Of a DNA stretch of 5,513 nucleotides, positions 1-4,910 are shown in pieces. The notes below the pieces were generated by a model. It ran no database searches, was not told the DNA's origin, and worked only from the letters and a program-made list of their open reading frames with translations. The translations under genes and the position numbers were made by a program. Numbering within the stretch: the first letter of the stretch is position 1; each line of letters opens with the position of its first letter. The stretch spans positions 1 through 5,513 of the forward strand of contig JAJZRZ010000121.1 of the NCBI GenBank assembly GCA_021850085.1. The letters run 5' to 3'. This DNA is from Actinomycetes bacterium (GTDB lineage: Bacteria; Actinomycetota; Coriobacteriia; Anaerosomatales; Anaerosomataceae).

Positions 1-257
1 TCCGGACGCTGATGGCGCTGCGCAAAGGCAACATGGCGATCGTCGAGATAGAGCTGCCCACCGACCGGTGCGTGGTTTGCGGCAAGCAGGTGGCGGAGCT
101 GAAGCTCCCGGTGGACTGCCTGATAGTGGCGCTGCTTCGCGGCGAAGAGACGATTCCCGTGCGCGGCGACACCGAGTTGCAGCCCGGGGACGTGGTGATC
201 GCGTTCACGAACGTTCAGCACGAGCGCGCGCTCAAGAAGGCGCTTACGGGGGCGTAG
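1..257 (+). CDS. trkA: Trk potassium uptake regulator TrkA, C-terminal end (5' partial)
   Basis: This is the last 85 codons of a gene cut by the left edge; the first whole codon is at 3-5 and the stop is TAG at 255-257. The frame is open to the edge, so the internal ATG at 12 is not a start. The visible protein is an RCK_C (TrkA_C) domain: a beta strand rich in I/V/E (AIVEIELP), a 'GK.V.EL.LP.DC.IVAL.R' core, then 'IPVRGDTEL.PGDVVIAF' and a short charged helix at the end. TrkA proteins sit on the cytoplasmic face of TrkH and gate K+ flux in response to nucleotides; RCK_C domains of some Gram-positive relatives bind cyclic-di-AMP (family knowledge). The N-terminal NAD-binding RCK_N part would lie upstream and is not seen. 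A CxxC pair (TDRCVVCGK) near the start of the visible part is unusual to my eye. The trkH gene lies just downstream, which supports the call. An alternative is a TrkA_C domain on another transporter regulator. Confidence 0.88.
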   Translation, partial: RTLMALRKGNMAIVEIELPTDRCVVCGKQVAELKLPVDCLIVALLRGEETIPVRGDTELQPGDVVIAFTNVQHERALKKALTGA

Positions 258-260
258 AAC

Positions 261-410
261 ATGCGTGCGGTCCAGCCGCGCGAGCGGGGGCTCGCTCGGC
301 GAGAGAGGTGGCCTCTGTACGCCGCCGGCCTGCTGGCCGAGACGAGGTTCGTCCTTGCGCTCACGGCCGTCGCGTTTCTCATGGCGGTCGTGGCGAAGGC
401 GGTCTTCTAG
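261..410 (+). CDS. Small single-span membrane protein between trkA and trkH (49 aa, unknown)
   Basis: ATG at 261 to TAG at 408-410 encodes 49 residues. The N-terminal half is strongly basic (R2, R7, R9, R13, R14, R16), and residues about 30-49 (FVLALTAVAFLMAVVAKAVF) form one clear hydrophobic helix reaching almost to the C-terminus. By the positive-inside rule the basic end should lie in the cytoplasm. A G-rich stretch at 248-252 lies 8 nt before the ATG as a possible ribosome binding site. It begins 3 nt after the trkA stop, and its stop codon directly abuts the trkH ATG in the same frame, so it is probably translated together with both. I do not recognise a family. By analogy with tiny subunits such as KdpF of the Kdp K+ pump it could stabilise or tune the Trk channel, but that is inference. 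The alternative is a non-coding spacer that happens to be open; the tight fit and the clean transmembrane helix argue against this. Confidence 0.62.
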   Translation: MRAVQPRERGLARRERWPLYAAGLLAETRFVLALTAVAFLMAVVAKAVF

Positions 411-1916
411 ATGCTGCTGCGACCACGGCTCGAGGACCACCTGGTCATCGGAAAGTACACGGGAAAGATCATCATCGGCGTGGGCCTGCTCATGGTCGTG
501 CCGCTTCTGACATCCGTGGTGCTTGCCGAGTGGGACACGGTGCTCGACTTCGTCATCAGTGTCGCCGCATGCCTGATCTTCGGCTTCTCGACGCAACTTT
601 TGTGCAGGACGGAGCGCGACCTCAGTTGGTCGCACGGCATGGTGGTGGCATCGGGGTCGTGGATCGTCGCCACGGTTCTGGGGGCGCTCCCGCACTGGCT
701 GTCAGGGCACGCGGGCAGCTATCTCGATGCGATGTTCGACGTCATGAGCGGTTACACGACAACCGGCTTGTACCTGCTCCAGGACCTCGACCACATCTCC
801 CACGGTCTGAACATGTGGCGTCACTTGCTCACCTATGCCGGCGGGCAGGGTATCGTGGTCGTCGCGCTCACATTCCTGTTCAAGGGCGCGGCGGGCGCGT
901 ACACGGCCTATGTGGGCGAGGGCAAGGACGAGCGCCTTCTGCCCAACGTGATCCAGACGGCTCGAGCCATCTGGTTCGTGTCGCTGACGTGGCTCGCAGT
1001 GGGTACGGCGGCGCTTGCAGTCACCGGCATGGTGCTGGGCCAGGAGCCGCTGCGAGCTGTTCTGCACGGGTTGTGGGTGTTCATGGGAGCATGGTCGACA
1101 GGGGGCTTCGCTCCGCAGTCCTACAACACGCTTTACTACCACTCGCTCGGCTACGAGCTCGTGACCATAGTGATAATGATCGCAGGCTCGTTCAACTTCG
1201 CGCTCCATTGGGCTGTGTGGACGGGGAACCGCAAGGAGCTCCTGAAGAACGTGGAGACGATCTCGTTTGCGGTGACGCTGTCGTTCACGGTCCTGATCGC
1301 CACGTTCGCCCTCGCCAAGGCGGGAGTGTACCCGGACGCCATGGCACTGTTCCGCAAGGTCTTCTACCAGCTGGTGTCCGGTCATACCACCACCGGCTTC
1401 TCCAGCATCTATGTGCGGGCGTTCGTGACGCAGTGGGGTCCGATCGGGCTGATGGCCACCACGATGGCGATGGCCATCGGCGCTTCGGCATGCTCGACCG
1501 GCGGTGGCATCAAGGGGATCCGCATGGGCGTGATCTCGAAGGCACTGTTGCAGGACATCCGGCGCGCAATCTCCCCCGAGCGCGCCGTGATAACGGCCAA
1601 GATCCATCACATCAAAGATGTCGCGCTGGGCGATGGAGTGGTTAGAAGCGCCATGCTCATCACGATCGCCTACCTGTCGCTGTATGGCCTGACTGCGATC
1701 GTGGGGACGCTGCATGGCTACGACTTCCTGCAGTCGGCTTTCGAAGGTGTCTCGGCGGCTTCGAACACGGGCCTGTCCTGTGGCGTGACGTCACCTTCCA
1801 TGCCATCTGTGATGAAGGTCCTCTACATCCTCGCGATGTGGCTGGGACGTCTCGAGTTCATGAGCGTCTTCGCGCTCGGCGGCCACCTCCTCTCTATGGT
1901 GAGGGGGCGCGGATGA
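411..1916 (+). CDS. trkH: Trk/Ktr-type potassium channel subunit TrkH
   Basis: The 501-residue polytopic membrane protein forms the K+ pathway of the Trk uptake system in the cytoplasmic membrane and is gated by TrkA. Its length matches the family (about 450-500). All four pore-loop/selectivity-filter repeats are visible: FDVMSGYTTTGL (109-120), GAWSTGGF (226-233), VSGHTTTGF (322-330) and VSAASNTGL (447-455), each with the conserved filter glycine. Other family landmarks are YAGGQGIVV (142-150), the ACSTGGGIKGIRM stretch (360-372) that follows pore loop 3, and GRLEFMSVFAL (479-489) in the last helix pair. The ATG at 411 is the only sensible start because an in-frame TAG (408-410) immediately precedes it; an AAGGCGG stretch at 396-402 can serve as ribosome binding site. 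The stop TGA overlaps the next start as ATGA (1913-1916). Whether it is better named TrkH or KtrB cannot be decided from motifs alone; the TrkA neighbour is compatible with either. Confidence 0.95.
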   Translation: MLLRPRLEDHLVIGKYTGKIIIGVGLLMVVPLLTSVVLAEWDTVLDFVISVAACLIFGFSTQLLCRTERDLSWSHGMVVASGSWIVATVLGALPHWLSGHAGSYLDAMFDVMSGYTTTGLYLLQDLDHISHGLNMWRHLLTYAGGQGIVVVALTFLFKGAAGAYTAYVGEGKDERLLPNVIQTARAIWFVSLTWLAVGTAALAVTGMVLGQEPLRAVLHGLWVFMGAWSTGGFAPQSYNTLYYHSLGYELVTIVIMIAGSFNFALHWAVWTGNRKELLKNVETISFAVTLSFTVLIATFALAKAGVYPDAMALFRKVFYQLVSGHTTTGFSSIYVRAFVTQWGPIGLMATTMAMAIGASACSTGGGIKGIRMGVISKALLQDIRRAISPERAVITAKIHHIKDVALGDGVVRSAMLITIAYLSLYGLTAIVGTLHGYDFLQSAFEGVSAASNTGLSCGVTSPSMPSVMKVLYILAMWLGRLEFMSVFALGGHLLSMVRGRG

Positions 1917-2497
1917 CCTCCCGATCGGCACGCGTCGCCTGCGCGCTTGCAGCCCTGTGGCTGCTGGCGCTGACCGCTGGTTGCAGGGCCGAGGGGACGC
2001 CGGAGCCCAGCCCCAACGACCCGTCGAGCGTGATGCTCATCGAGCAGCCGAAGAAGCACGACGGCACCGACGTGAAGTTCATCGGCGAGGTCATCGGCGA
2101 GGTCATGAGGCGTGGAGACATGGCTTGGCTGCACATCAACGACGATCCCTACTACCTCATGAACGTGGAGGAAGGGGCGCAGCTCGGCGGCTACAACAGC
2201 GGCATGGCGGTGTGGCTGGATGCCGAGCTCACACAGAAGATCGCCTACTACGGAGACTACAAGCACGAGGGTGATGTCGTCGAGGTGGCGGGGGTGTTCA
2301 ACGCCGCCTGCGCGGAGCACGGCGGGGACATGGACATCCACGCCAAGAGCCTCGAGATGGTCCGAGTGGGTCATGTGGTCGTCGATCCGGTCCACCCGTG
2401 GAAGATCGCATGGGCCATCGGGCTCAGTCTGATCACGGCGGGCGTAGGCGCACTGACGCGCCTCTCGCGAGACCGTCCGATCGACGCTCGCCGCTGA
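1913..2497 (+). CDS. Lipoprotein with OB-fold-like domain and C-terminal membrane helix, translationally coupled to trkH
   Basis: I chose the ATG at 1913, which overlaps the trkH stop (ATGA), giving 194 residues. A frame open further upstream would bury the signal peptide inside a longer N-terminus read out of frame with trkH. Residues 1-24 are a lipoprotein signal: SARVAC, a hydrophobic core (ALAALWLLAL), then the lipobox LTAGC with Cys24 as the lipidated residue. A short Pro-rich linker (29-37) follows. Residues about 53-150 alternate hydrophobic strands and glycines (VKFIGEVIGEV, MAWLHINDD, MAVWLDAEL, GDVVEVAGVF, DMDIHAKSLEMV), a pattern typical of an OB-fold such as the tRNA_anti-like group. 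Residues about 163-183 (WKIAWAIGLSLITAGVGAL) form a membrane helix ending in an Arg-rich cytoplasmic tail. The protein would thus be anchored at both ends, with the OB-like domain outside. Its function is unknown; the coupling to trkH suggests an accessory or sensor role for K+ uptake (inference). Confidence 0.8.
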   Translation: MTSRSARVACALAALWLLALTAGCRAEGTPEPSPNDPSSVMLIEQPKKHDGTDVKFIGEVIGEVMRRGDMAWLHINDDPYYLMNVEEGAQLGGYNSGMAVWLDAELTQKIAYYGDYKHEGDVVEVAGVFNAACAEHGGDMDIHAKSLEMVRVGHVVVDPVHPWKIAWAIGLSLITAGVGALTRLSRDRPIDARR

Positions 2498-2498
2498 T

Positions 2499-2528
2499 TT
2501 GCGACCCACGCTCGGCGTGCCCTACACT
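2499..2528 (+). promoter_or_regulatory. Promoter of the tRNA-Gly gene
   Basis: A -35-like TTGCGA (2499-2504) and a -10-like TACACT (2523-2528) are separated by 18 bp. Transcription would start near 2535, about 6 nt before the mature tRNA 5' end at 2541. The -35 begins 2 nt after the stop of the preceding lipoprotein gene. The same TACACT -10 is used in front of rpsF (3734-3739). Confidence 0.6.
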
Positions 2529-2540
2529 ATGCAGGCGTTT

Positions 2541-2615
2541 GCGGGTGTAGCTCAGTGGTAGAGCATCGGCTTCCCAAGCCGAGTGTCGCGGGTTCGAGTC
2601 CCGTCACCCGCTCCA
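2541..2615 (+). tRNA. tRNA-Gly (anticodon CCC)
   Basis: The full cloverleaf can be folded by eye. The 7-bp acceptor stem pairs 2541-2547 with 2605-2611. The D arm has GCTC/GAGC with an AGTGGTA loop. The anticodon stem TCGGC/GCCGA closes the loop TTCCCAA, giving anticodon CCC, which reads GGG. The variable loop is the short GTGTC. The T arm has the TTCGAGT loop with stem GCGGG/CCCGT (first pair G-U). Position 73 is T, normal for bacterial glycine tRNAs, and the CCA end is encoded (2613-2615). The 75 nt total is standard. Nothing is broken or inserted. Confidence 0.97.
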
Positions 2616-2627
2616 ATGGCGACGAAT

Positions 2628-2647
2628 GGGGGCCCTGCGGGGCCCCC
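2628..2647 (+). terminator. GC-rich hairpin after tRNA-Gly, likely transcription terminator
   Basis: GGGGGCCC (2628-2635) pairs perfectly with GGGCCCCC (2640-2647) around the loop TGCG. Closed by C-G, this is a cUNCGg-type tetraloop, an exceptionally stable hairpin. It starts 13 nt after the tRNA CCA end. No T-run follows (TGTGCATG), so it would be a U-less terminator of the kind often proposed in high-GC actinobacteria, or only a processing/stability element allowing read-through into the next gene. Confidence 0.5.
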
Positions 2648-2714
2648 TGTGCATGTATCGCCGCCCGTCGCGTCATGGTGCCGTCCGTCGGTTGAGCTCT
2701 GCGCACGCGCTGCA

Positions 2715-2788
2715 GCCAAGCCGCATGCTGGTGCCGCACAGCCGGTTTGGCATCGCCTTCCCTCAAGGCGCGGAAAAGACCTTGGGGG
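2715..2788 (+). promoter_or_regulatory. Structured 5' leader of the M23 gene with competing hairpins over the ribosome binding site
   Basis: Three foldable elements lie in the 80 nt before the start codon. Hairpin A pairs 2715-2723 with 2743-2751 (9 bp, one G-U) and carries an inner stem 2727-2730/2739-2742. Hairpin B pairs CGCCTT (2754-2759) with AAGGCG (2765-2770) around a 5-nt loop. Hairpin C pairs CCCTCAAGG (2760-2768) with CCTTGGGGG (2780-2788; 9 bp, one U-G), which would bury the G-rich ribosome binding site. B and C use the same bases 2765-2768 and cannot coexist. This looks like a translational ON/OFF switch. It matches no riboswitch consensus that I can recall, and GC-rich DNA forms such pairs by chance fairly often. 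Confidence 0.35.
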
Positions 2789-2793
2789 TCGGT

Positions 2794-3672
2794 ATGAACA
2801 GGTACGTGGTTCTCGGTGTCGCCGCACTCGCCGTCACGCTGCTCGGTGCGTATCACGCAGAGTCAGCTTGGGCTGCGTGGCCCTCGCCCGTTGCCGGAGG
2901 CGACGTGCTGCTCTCGTACGGCGCGGTGCACGAGGGCGGCACGCACCGGGGAGTGGATGTCGCCTGCGCGCCCGGAGCGGACGTTCTCGCCCCGGGCGAT
3001 GGGACGGTCGTCTTTGCGGGGAGCGTTCCGGCCGATGGCGGCGGAACGTGCGGTGCCATCACGATCCTGACGGCCGACGGTCTGCGCATAAGCTTCCTCC
3101 CGATCGATGAGCTGGCGGTCTCGCAACACGAACAGGTGCGCTCCGGAGATCGGCTCGGTGCGGTGGCACCACGTGGTGACGCTTCGAGCGAGGCGACGCA
3201 CCTGCACATCGGGGTCCGTCGCGGCGACGCCTATCTGGACCCGTCGGCATTCTTCCGATTCGGAGCAGAACCCGTCGGGCATCTCCCAGCGGAGGCCACC
3301 GAGGCACCGGTGGCGCTTTCGGCTTGCACGGACAGCGCCTGGCCAGCACCGAGCATGGTGGCGGTGCCCAGCGTTGCGGCGCCCCACGTGCAGCAGCCCG
3401 TCCGGCAGCCTTCTACCTTCCCGTCTGACGGCGTCGTCGGCCAGCCCGTCGCCCGGGTGTCGAACCCGCCCTCTCGAGCCCTCGTCGTGGACGCCGGGGT
3501 GCCAGAGCCTTCCACGCTCCGGCCCGATCTCACGTTCCAGCGAGACCGGATCCACGTCACGCCGGTTGCGCCCGGAGCGCAAGGATTCCTGTCAGGGGTG
3601 TTGTTGCTGGCGATGGCTGCGACCGCGGCCCGGATCGCCGCGCTGGAACGAGCTGAAGCGCGCATGCGCTGA
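2794..3672 (+). CDS. Secreted, membrane-anchored M23-family (LytM-like) peptidase
   Basis: I chose the ATG at 2794, with GGGGG at 2784-2788 as ribosome binding site; the resulting 292-residue protein begins with a good signal peptide (residues 1-27, cleavage likely after ESAWA). An upstream in-frame ATG at 2626 would place coding sequence over the tRNA terminator hairpin. The M23 domain spans about 29-155: HRGVD gives the zinc ligands H51 and D55, followed by 'APGADVLAPGDGTVVFAG', and THLHIGV gives H136 and the ligand H138, closing with RRGDAYLDP. Where classical LytM-like enzymes have the YAHL histidine this protein has FLPI (101-104). I recall the same change (TYEPV) in a common actinobacterial M23 subfamily. 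A long Pro/Val/Ala-rich linker (about 160-262) leads to a C-terminal membrane helix (264-284) and a charged cytoplasmic end. The role should be cleavage or binding of peptidoglycan cross-links at the cell surface. No clear promoter of its own is visible. Confidence 0.85.
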   Translation: MNRYVVLGVAALAVTLLGAYHAESAWAAWPSPVAGGDVLLSYGAVHEGGTHRGVDVACAPGADVLAPGDGTVVFAGSVPADGGGTCGAITILTADGLRISFLPIDELAVSQHEQVRSGDRLGAVAPRGDASSEATHLHIGVRRGDAYLDPSAFFRFGAEPVGHLPAEATEAPVALSACTDSAWPAPSMVAVPSVAAPHVQQPVRQPSTFPSDGVVGQPVARVSNPPSRALVVDAGVPEPSTLRPDLTFQRDRIHVTPVAPGAQGFLSGVLLLAMAATAARIAALERAEARMR

Positions 3673-3710
3673 CGGAAGTCCGCAGGTGTCAGAGCGTTGG
3701 GGTAAGTTCG

Positions 3711-3739
3711 TTGTGGGGAAGTCGGGCCTCTGATACACT
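3711..3739 (+). promoter_or_regulatory. Promoter of the rpsF-ssb-rpsR operon
   Basis: A -35-like TTGTGG (3711-3716) and a -10-like TACACT (3734-3739) have the ideal 17-bp spacing. Predicted transcription start is near 3746, leaving a leader of about 68 nt before the rpsF start. It lies in the 141-bp gap between the M23 gene and rpsF, where I see no convincing T-tailed terminator. Confidence 0.65.
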
Positions 3740-3757
3740 GCGTAAGCTTCATTTCCT

Positions 3758-3789
3758 GCTCCGGGCAACGCCTTCATAGGTCCCGGGGC
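3758..3789 (+). promoter_or_regulatory. rpsF leader hairpin, candidate S6:S18 autoregulatory site
   Basis: GCTCCGGG (3758-3765) pairs with CCCGGGGC (3782-3789) in an 8-bp stem with one U-G pair. Inside, CCT/AGG (3771-3773/3778-3780) caps with a TCAT loop, leaving CAACG as a 5' internal loop. The triplet CCG follows at 3789-3791 at the 3' edge of the stem. In many bacteria the S6:S18 complex represses its own mRNA by binding a leader helix with an unpaired CCG mimicking the 16S site (established). The position just upstream of rpsF fits; a lower helix flanking CCG is weak here (GCT 3746-3748 with AGC 3795-3797). Confidence 0.38.
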
Positions 3790-3813
3790 CGCTCAGCCCA
3801 AGGGAGGTGAACT

Positions 3814-4107
3814 TTGAAGGCTTACGAACTCATGCTCATCTTGCGCCCCAACCTCGAGGACGAGGCACGTGAGGCTGTCTTGGAGAAGGTCCGGGGCATC
3901 GTCACCGCCGTGGGCGGTTCCGTCGATTCCGAGGAGGCGTGGGGAAAGCGCCGTCTCGCTCACGAGATCGATCACACCGAAGAGGGTGACTACCAGGTCA
4001 TCTTCTTCCACTCGGACACCGCTGCCGTCGCCGAGCTCGACCGCGTCCTGCACATCACCGACCAAGTGCTGCGCTTCATGATCGTCCGACGTGACGACAT
4101 CGCGTAG
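3814..4107 (+). CDS. rpsF: 30S ribosomal protein S6
   Basis: The 97-residue protein is normal for S6. It starts with TTG at 3814, strongly supported by the ribosome binding site GGGAGGTGA (3802-3810) and by the resulting N-terminus KAYELMLILRPNL, which matches the family start (M-x-x-YEL/I-M-x-I-x-x-P). The next in-frame ATG (3832) would remove this conserved strand. The signature WGKRRLAHEI (43-52) and the strand DYQVIFFHSD (59-68) are both present, and the protein ends in the strand VLRFMIVRRDD. S6 binds 16S rRNA as a dimer with S18 on the platform of the small subunit, which explains the shared operon with rpsR. It is the first gene of the operon, downstream of the promoter at 3711-3739. 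Confidence 0.97.
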   Translation: MKAYELMLILRPNLEDEAREAVLEKVRGIVTAVGGSVDSEEAWGKRRLAHEIDHTEEGDYQVIFFHSDTAAVAELDRVLHITDQVLRFMIVRRDDIA

Positions 4108-4156
4108 CGTGGTCGGAGTCGTATCGACCGGCATCAACGAGTGAGGTGGCACAGCA

Positions 4157-4561
4157 ATGAGCATCAACCGCGTGATGATCACCGGCAATCTCACCCGCGA
4201 CCCGGAACTGCGGGCCACGGGGAGCGGCATGAGCGTCCTCAAGCTGGGCGTTGCCGTGAACGACCGCCGCAAGAATCAGCAGACAGGCGAATGGGAGGAC
4301 GCGCCCAACTTCGTGGATGTCACGATCTTCGGCGCGCGCGCGGAAGCCCTCTCGAGATTCCTGTCCAAGGGCAGCAAGGTTGCCATCGAGGGCAAGTTGC
4401 GCTGGAGTCAGTGGGAGTCTCCGCAGGGCGAGAAGCGGTCGAGGTTGGAGGTCGTCGCCGACGAGGTCGAGTTCCTCTCGGCGCGAGACGGCGGCGCTTC
4501 AAGCTACACGCCGCCGGCGGCGACGCCTGAGCCCGATGCGGGCGAGGAGATACCGTTCTGA
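4157..4561 (+). CDS. ssb: Single-stranded DNA-binding protein
   Basis: A 134-residue SSB follows rpsF after 49 nt, with GAGGTGG (4143-4149) as ribosome binding site. The N-terminal OB-fold (about 1-108) is clear: INRVMITGNLTRDPELR (3-19), the NFVDVTIFGARAEAL strand and helix (51-65), and KGSKVAIEGKLRWSQW (71-86). Aromatic residues F52, F58 and W86 stand where the stacking residues W54, F60 and W88 occur in E. coli SSB. After a short Pro/Ala/Ser linker (about 112-128) the acidic tip GEEIPF carries the conserved IPF end that recruits replication and repair proteins. The tail is shorter than in many SSBs (B. subtilis SsbA is about 172 aa) but complete. The position between rpsF and rpsR is the classic arrangement. 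Confidence 0.97.
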   Translation: MSINRVMITGNLTRDPELRATGSGMSVLKLGVAVNDRRKNQQTGEWEDAPNFVDVTIFGARAEALSRFLSKGSKVAIEGKLRWSQWESPQGEKRSRLEVVADEVEFLSARDGGASSYTPPAATPEPDAGEEIPF

Positions 4562-4577
4562 AAACCCACGTCGGCCG

Positions 4578-4628
4578 GAAGCGGAACCCTCCCGCTTCGC
4601 GGTCGTAAGGTCCACCCTACACAAGGGT
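4578..4628 (+). other. Two small hairpins in the ssb-rpsR gap
   Basis: GAAGCGG (4578-4584) pairs with CCGCTTC (4592-4598) around a 7-nt loop, and ACCCT (4614-4618) pairs with AGGGT (4624-4628) around ACACA. No T-run follows, so this is not a standard terminator. They may affect mRNA stability or partial termination between ssb and rpsR. The ribosome binding site GGAAGGAGGT (4631-4640) remains free. Confidence 0.35.
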
Positions 4629-4646
4629 ACGGAAGGAGGTACGTGT

Positions 4647-4910
4647 ATGAGTGATTACTCCAGGAAGCCGAAGCGCCGCTACTGCGCCTTCTGCAAGGAC
4701 AAGGTCGAGTACATCGACTACAAGGACGTGAACATGGTGCGCAAGTACACCACCGATCGCGGCAAGATCAAGCCGCGCCGCGTTTCGGGCAACTGCGCAC
4801 AGCATCAGCACCAGCTGGCGACCGCGGTCAAGCGCGCTCGCGAGATGGCGCTCATCCCCTACGCGGTGCCGGTCGTCAGCGGCAAGGTCGATGGTAAAGG
4901 CCGCAGGTAA
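4647..4910 (+). CDS. rpsR: 30S ribosomal protein S18, zinc-binding (C+) form
   Basis: The 87-residue protein starts at ATG 4647 behind a near-perfect ribosome binding site GGAAGGAGGT (4631-4640, 6-nt spacing). Family motifs are complete: RRYCAFCKDK (10-19), IDYKDVNMVRKY (23-34), the RGKIKPRRVSGNC block (38-50), and HQHQLATAVKRAREMALIPY (53-72). C13 and C16 together with C50 and H53 make the CxxC...CxxH zinc site, so this is the zinc-containing C+ version rather than the zinc-free paralogue that some actinobacteria induce under zinc starvation. S18 pairs with S6 on 16S rRNA. The last 20 nt overlap the start of the next gene. Confidence 0.97.
   Translation: MSDYSRKPKRRYCAFCKDKVEYIDYKDVNMVRKYTTDRGKIKPRRVSGNCAQHQHQLATAVKRAREMALIPYAVPVVSGKVDGKGRR

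Noticed and set aside
68..1645. A 525-codon open frame running across trkA, the small ORF and trkH
   Set aside because: It is an out-of-frame shadow in GC-rich DNA: the translation is dominated by Arg, Gly, Ala and His with no domain pattern, while the overlapping frames encode recognisable TrkA and TrkH.
702..1715. A 337-codon open frame on the minus strand within trkH
   Set aside because: Low-complexity Arg/His/Asp-rich translation opposite a well-conserved channel gene; an antisense shadow.
1823..2509. A 228-codon minus-strand frame opposite the lipoprotein gene
   Set aside because: It covers the plus-strand gene almost exactly, with a repetitive His/Val/Asp composition caused by reading the complement; no start-site support.
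2626..2793. N-terminal extension of the M23 protein to an ATG at 2626
   Set aside because: The extension would translate the hairpin after the tRNA, and it places the signal peptide 56 residues inside the protein. ATG 2794 has its own ribosome binding site.
2648..2793. ydaO-type cyclic-di-AMP riboswitch before the M23 gene
   Set aside because: I looked for it because this class is known upstream of K+ transporters and wall hydrolases, but the conserved ydaO core sequences are not recognisable here.
3669..3692. Terminator after the M23 gene (CTGAC paired with GTCAG)
   Set aside because: Only 5 bp with a 14-nt loop, overlapping the stop codon and lacking a T-run; too weak to call.
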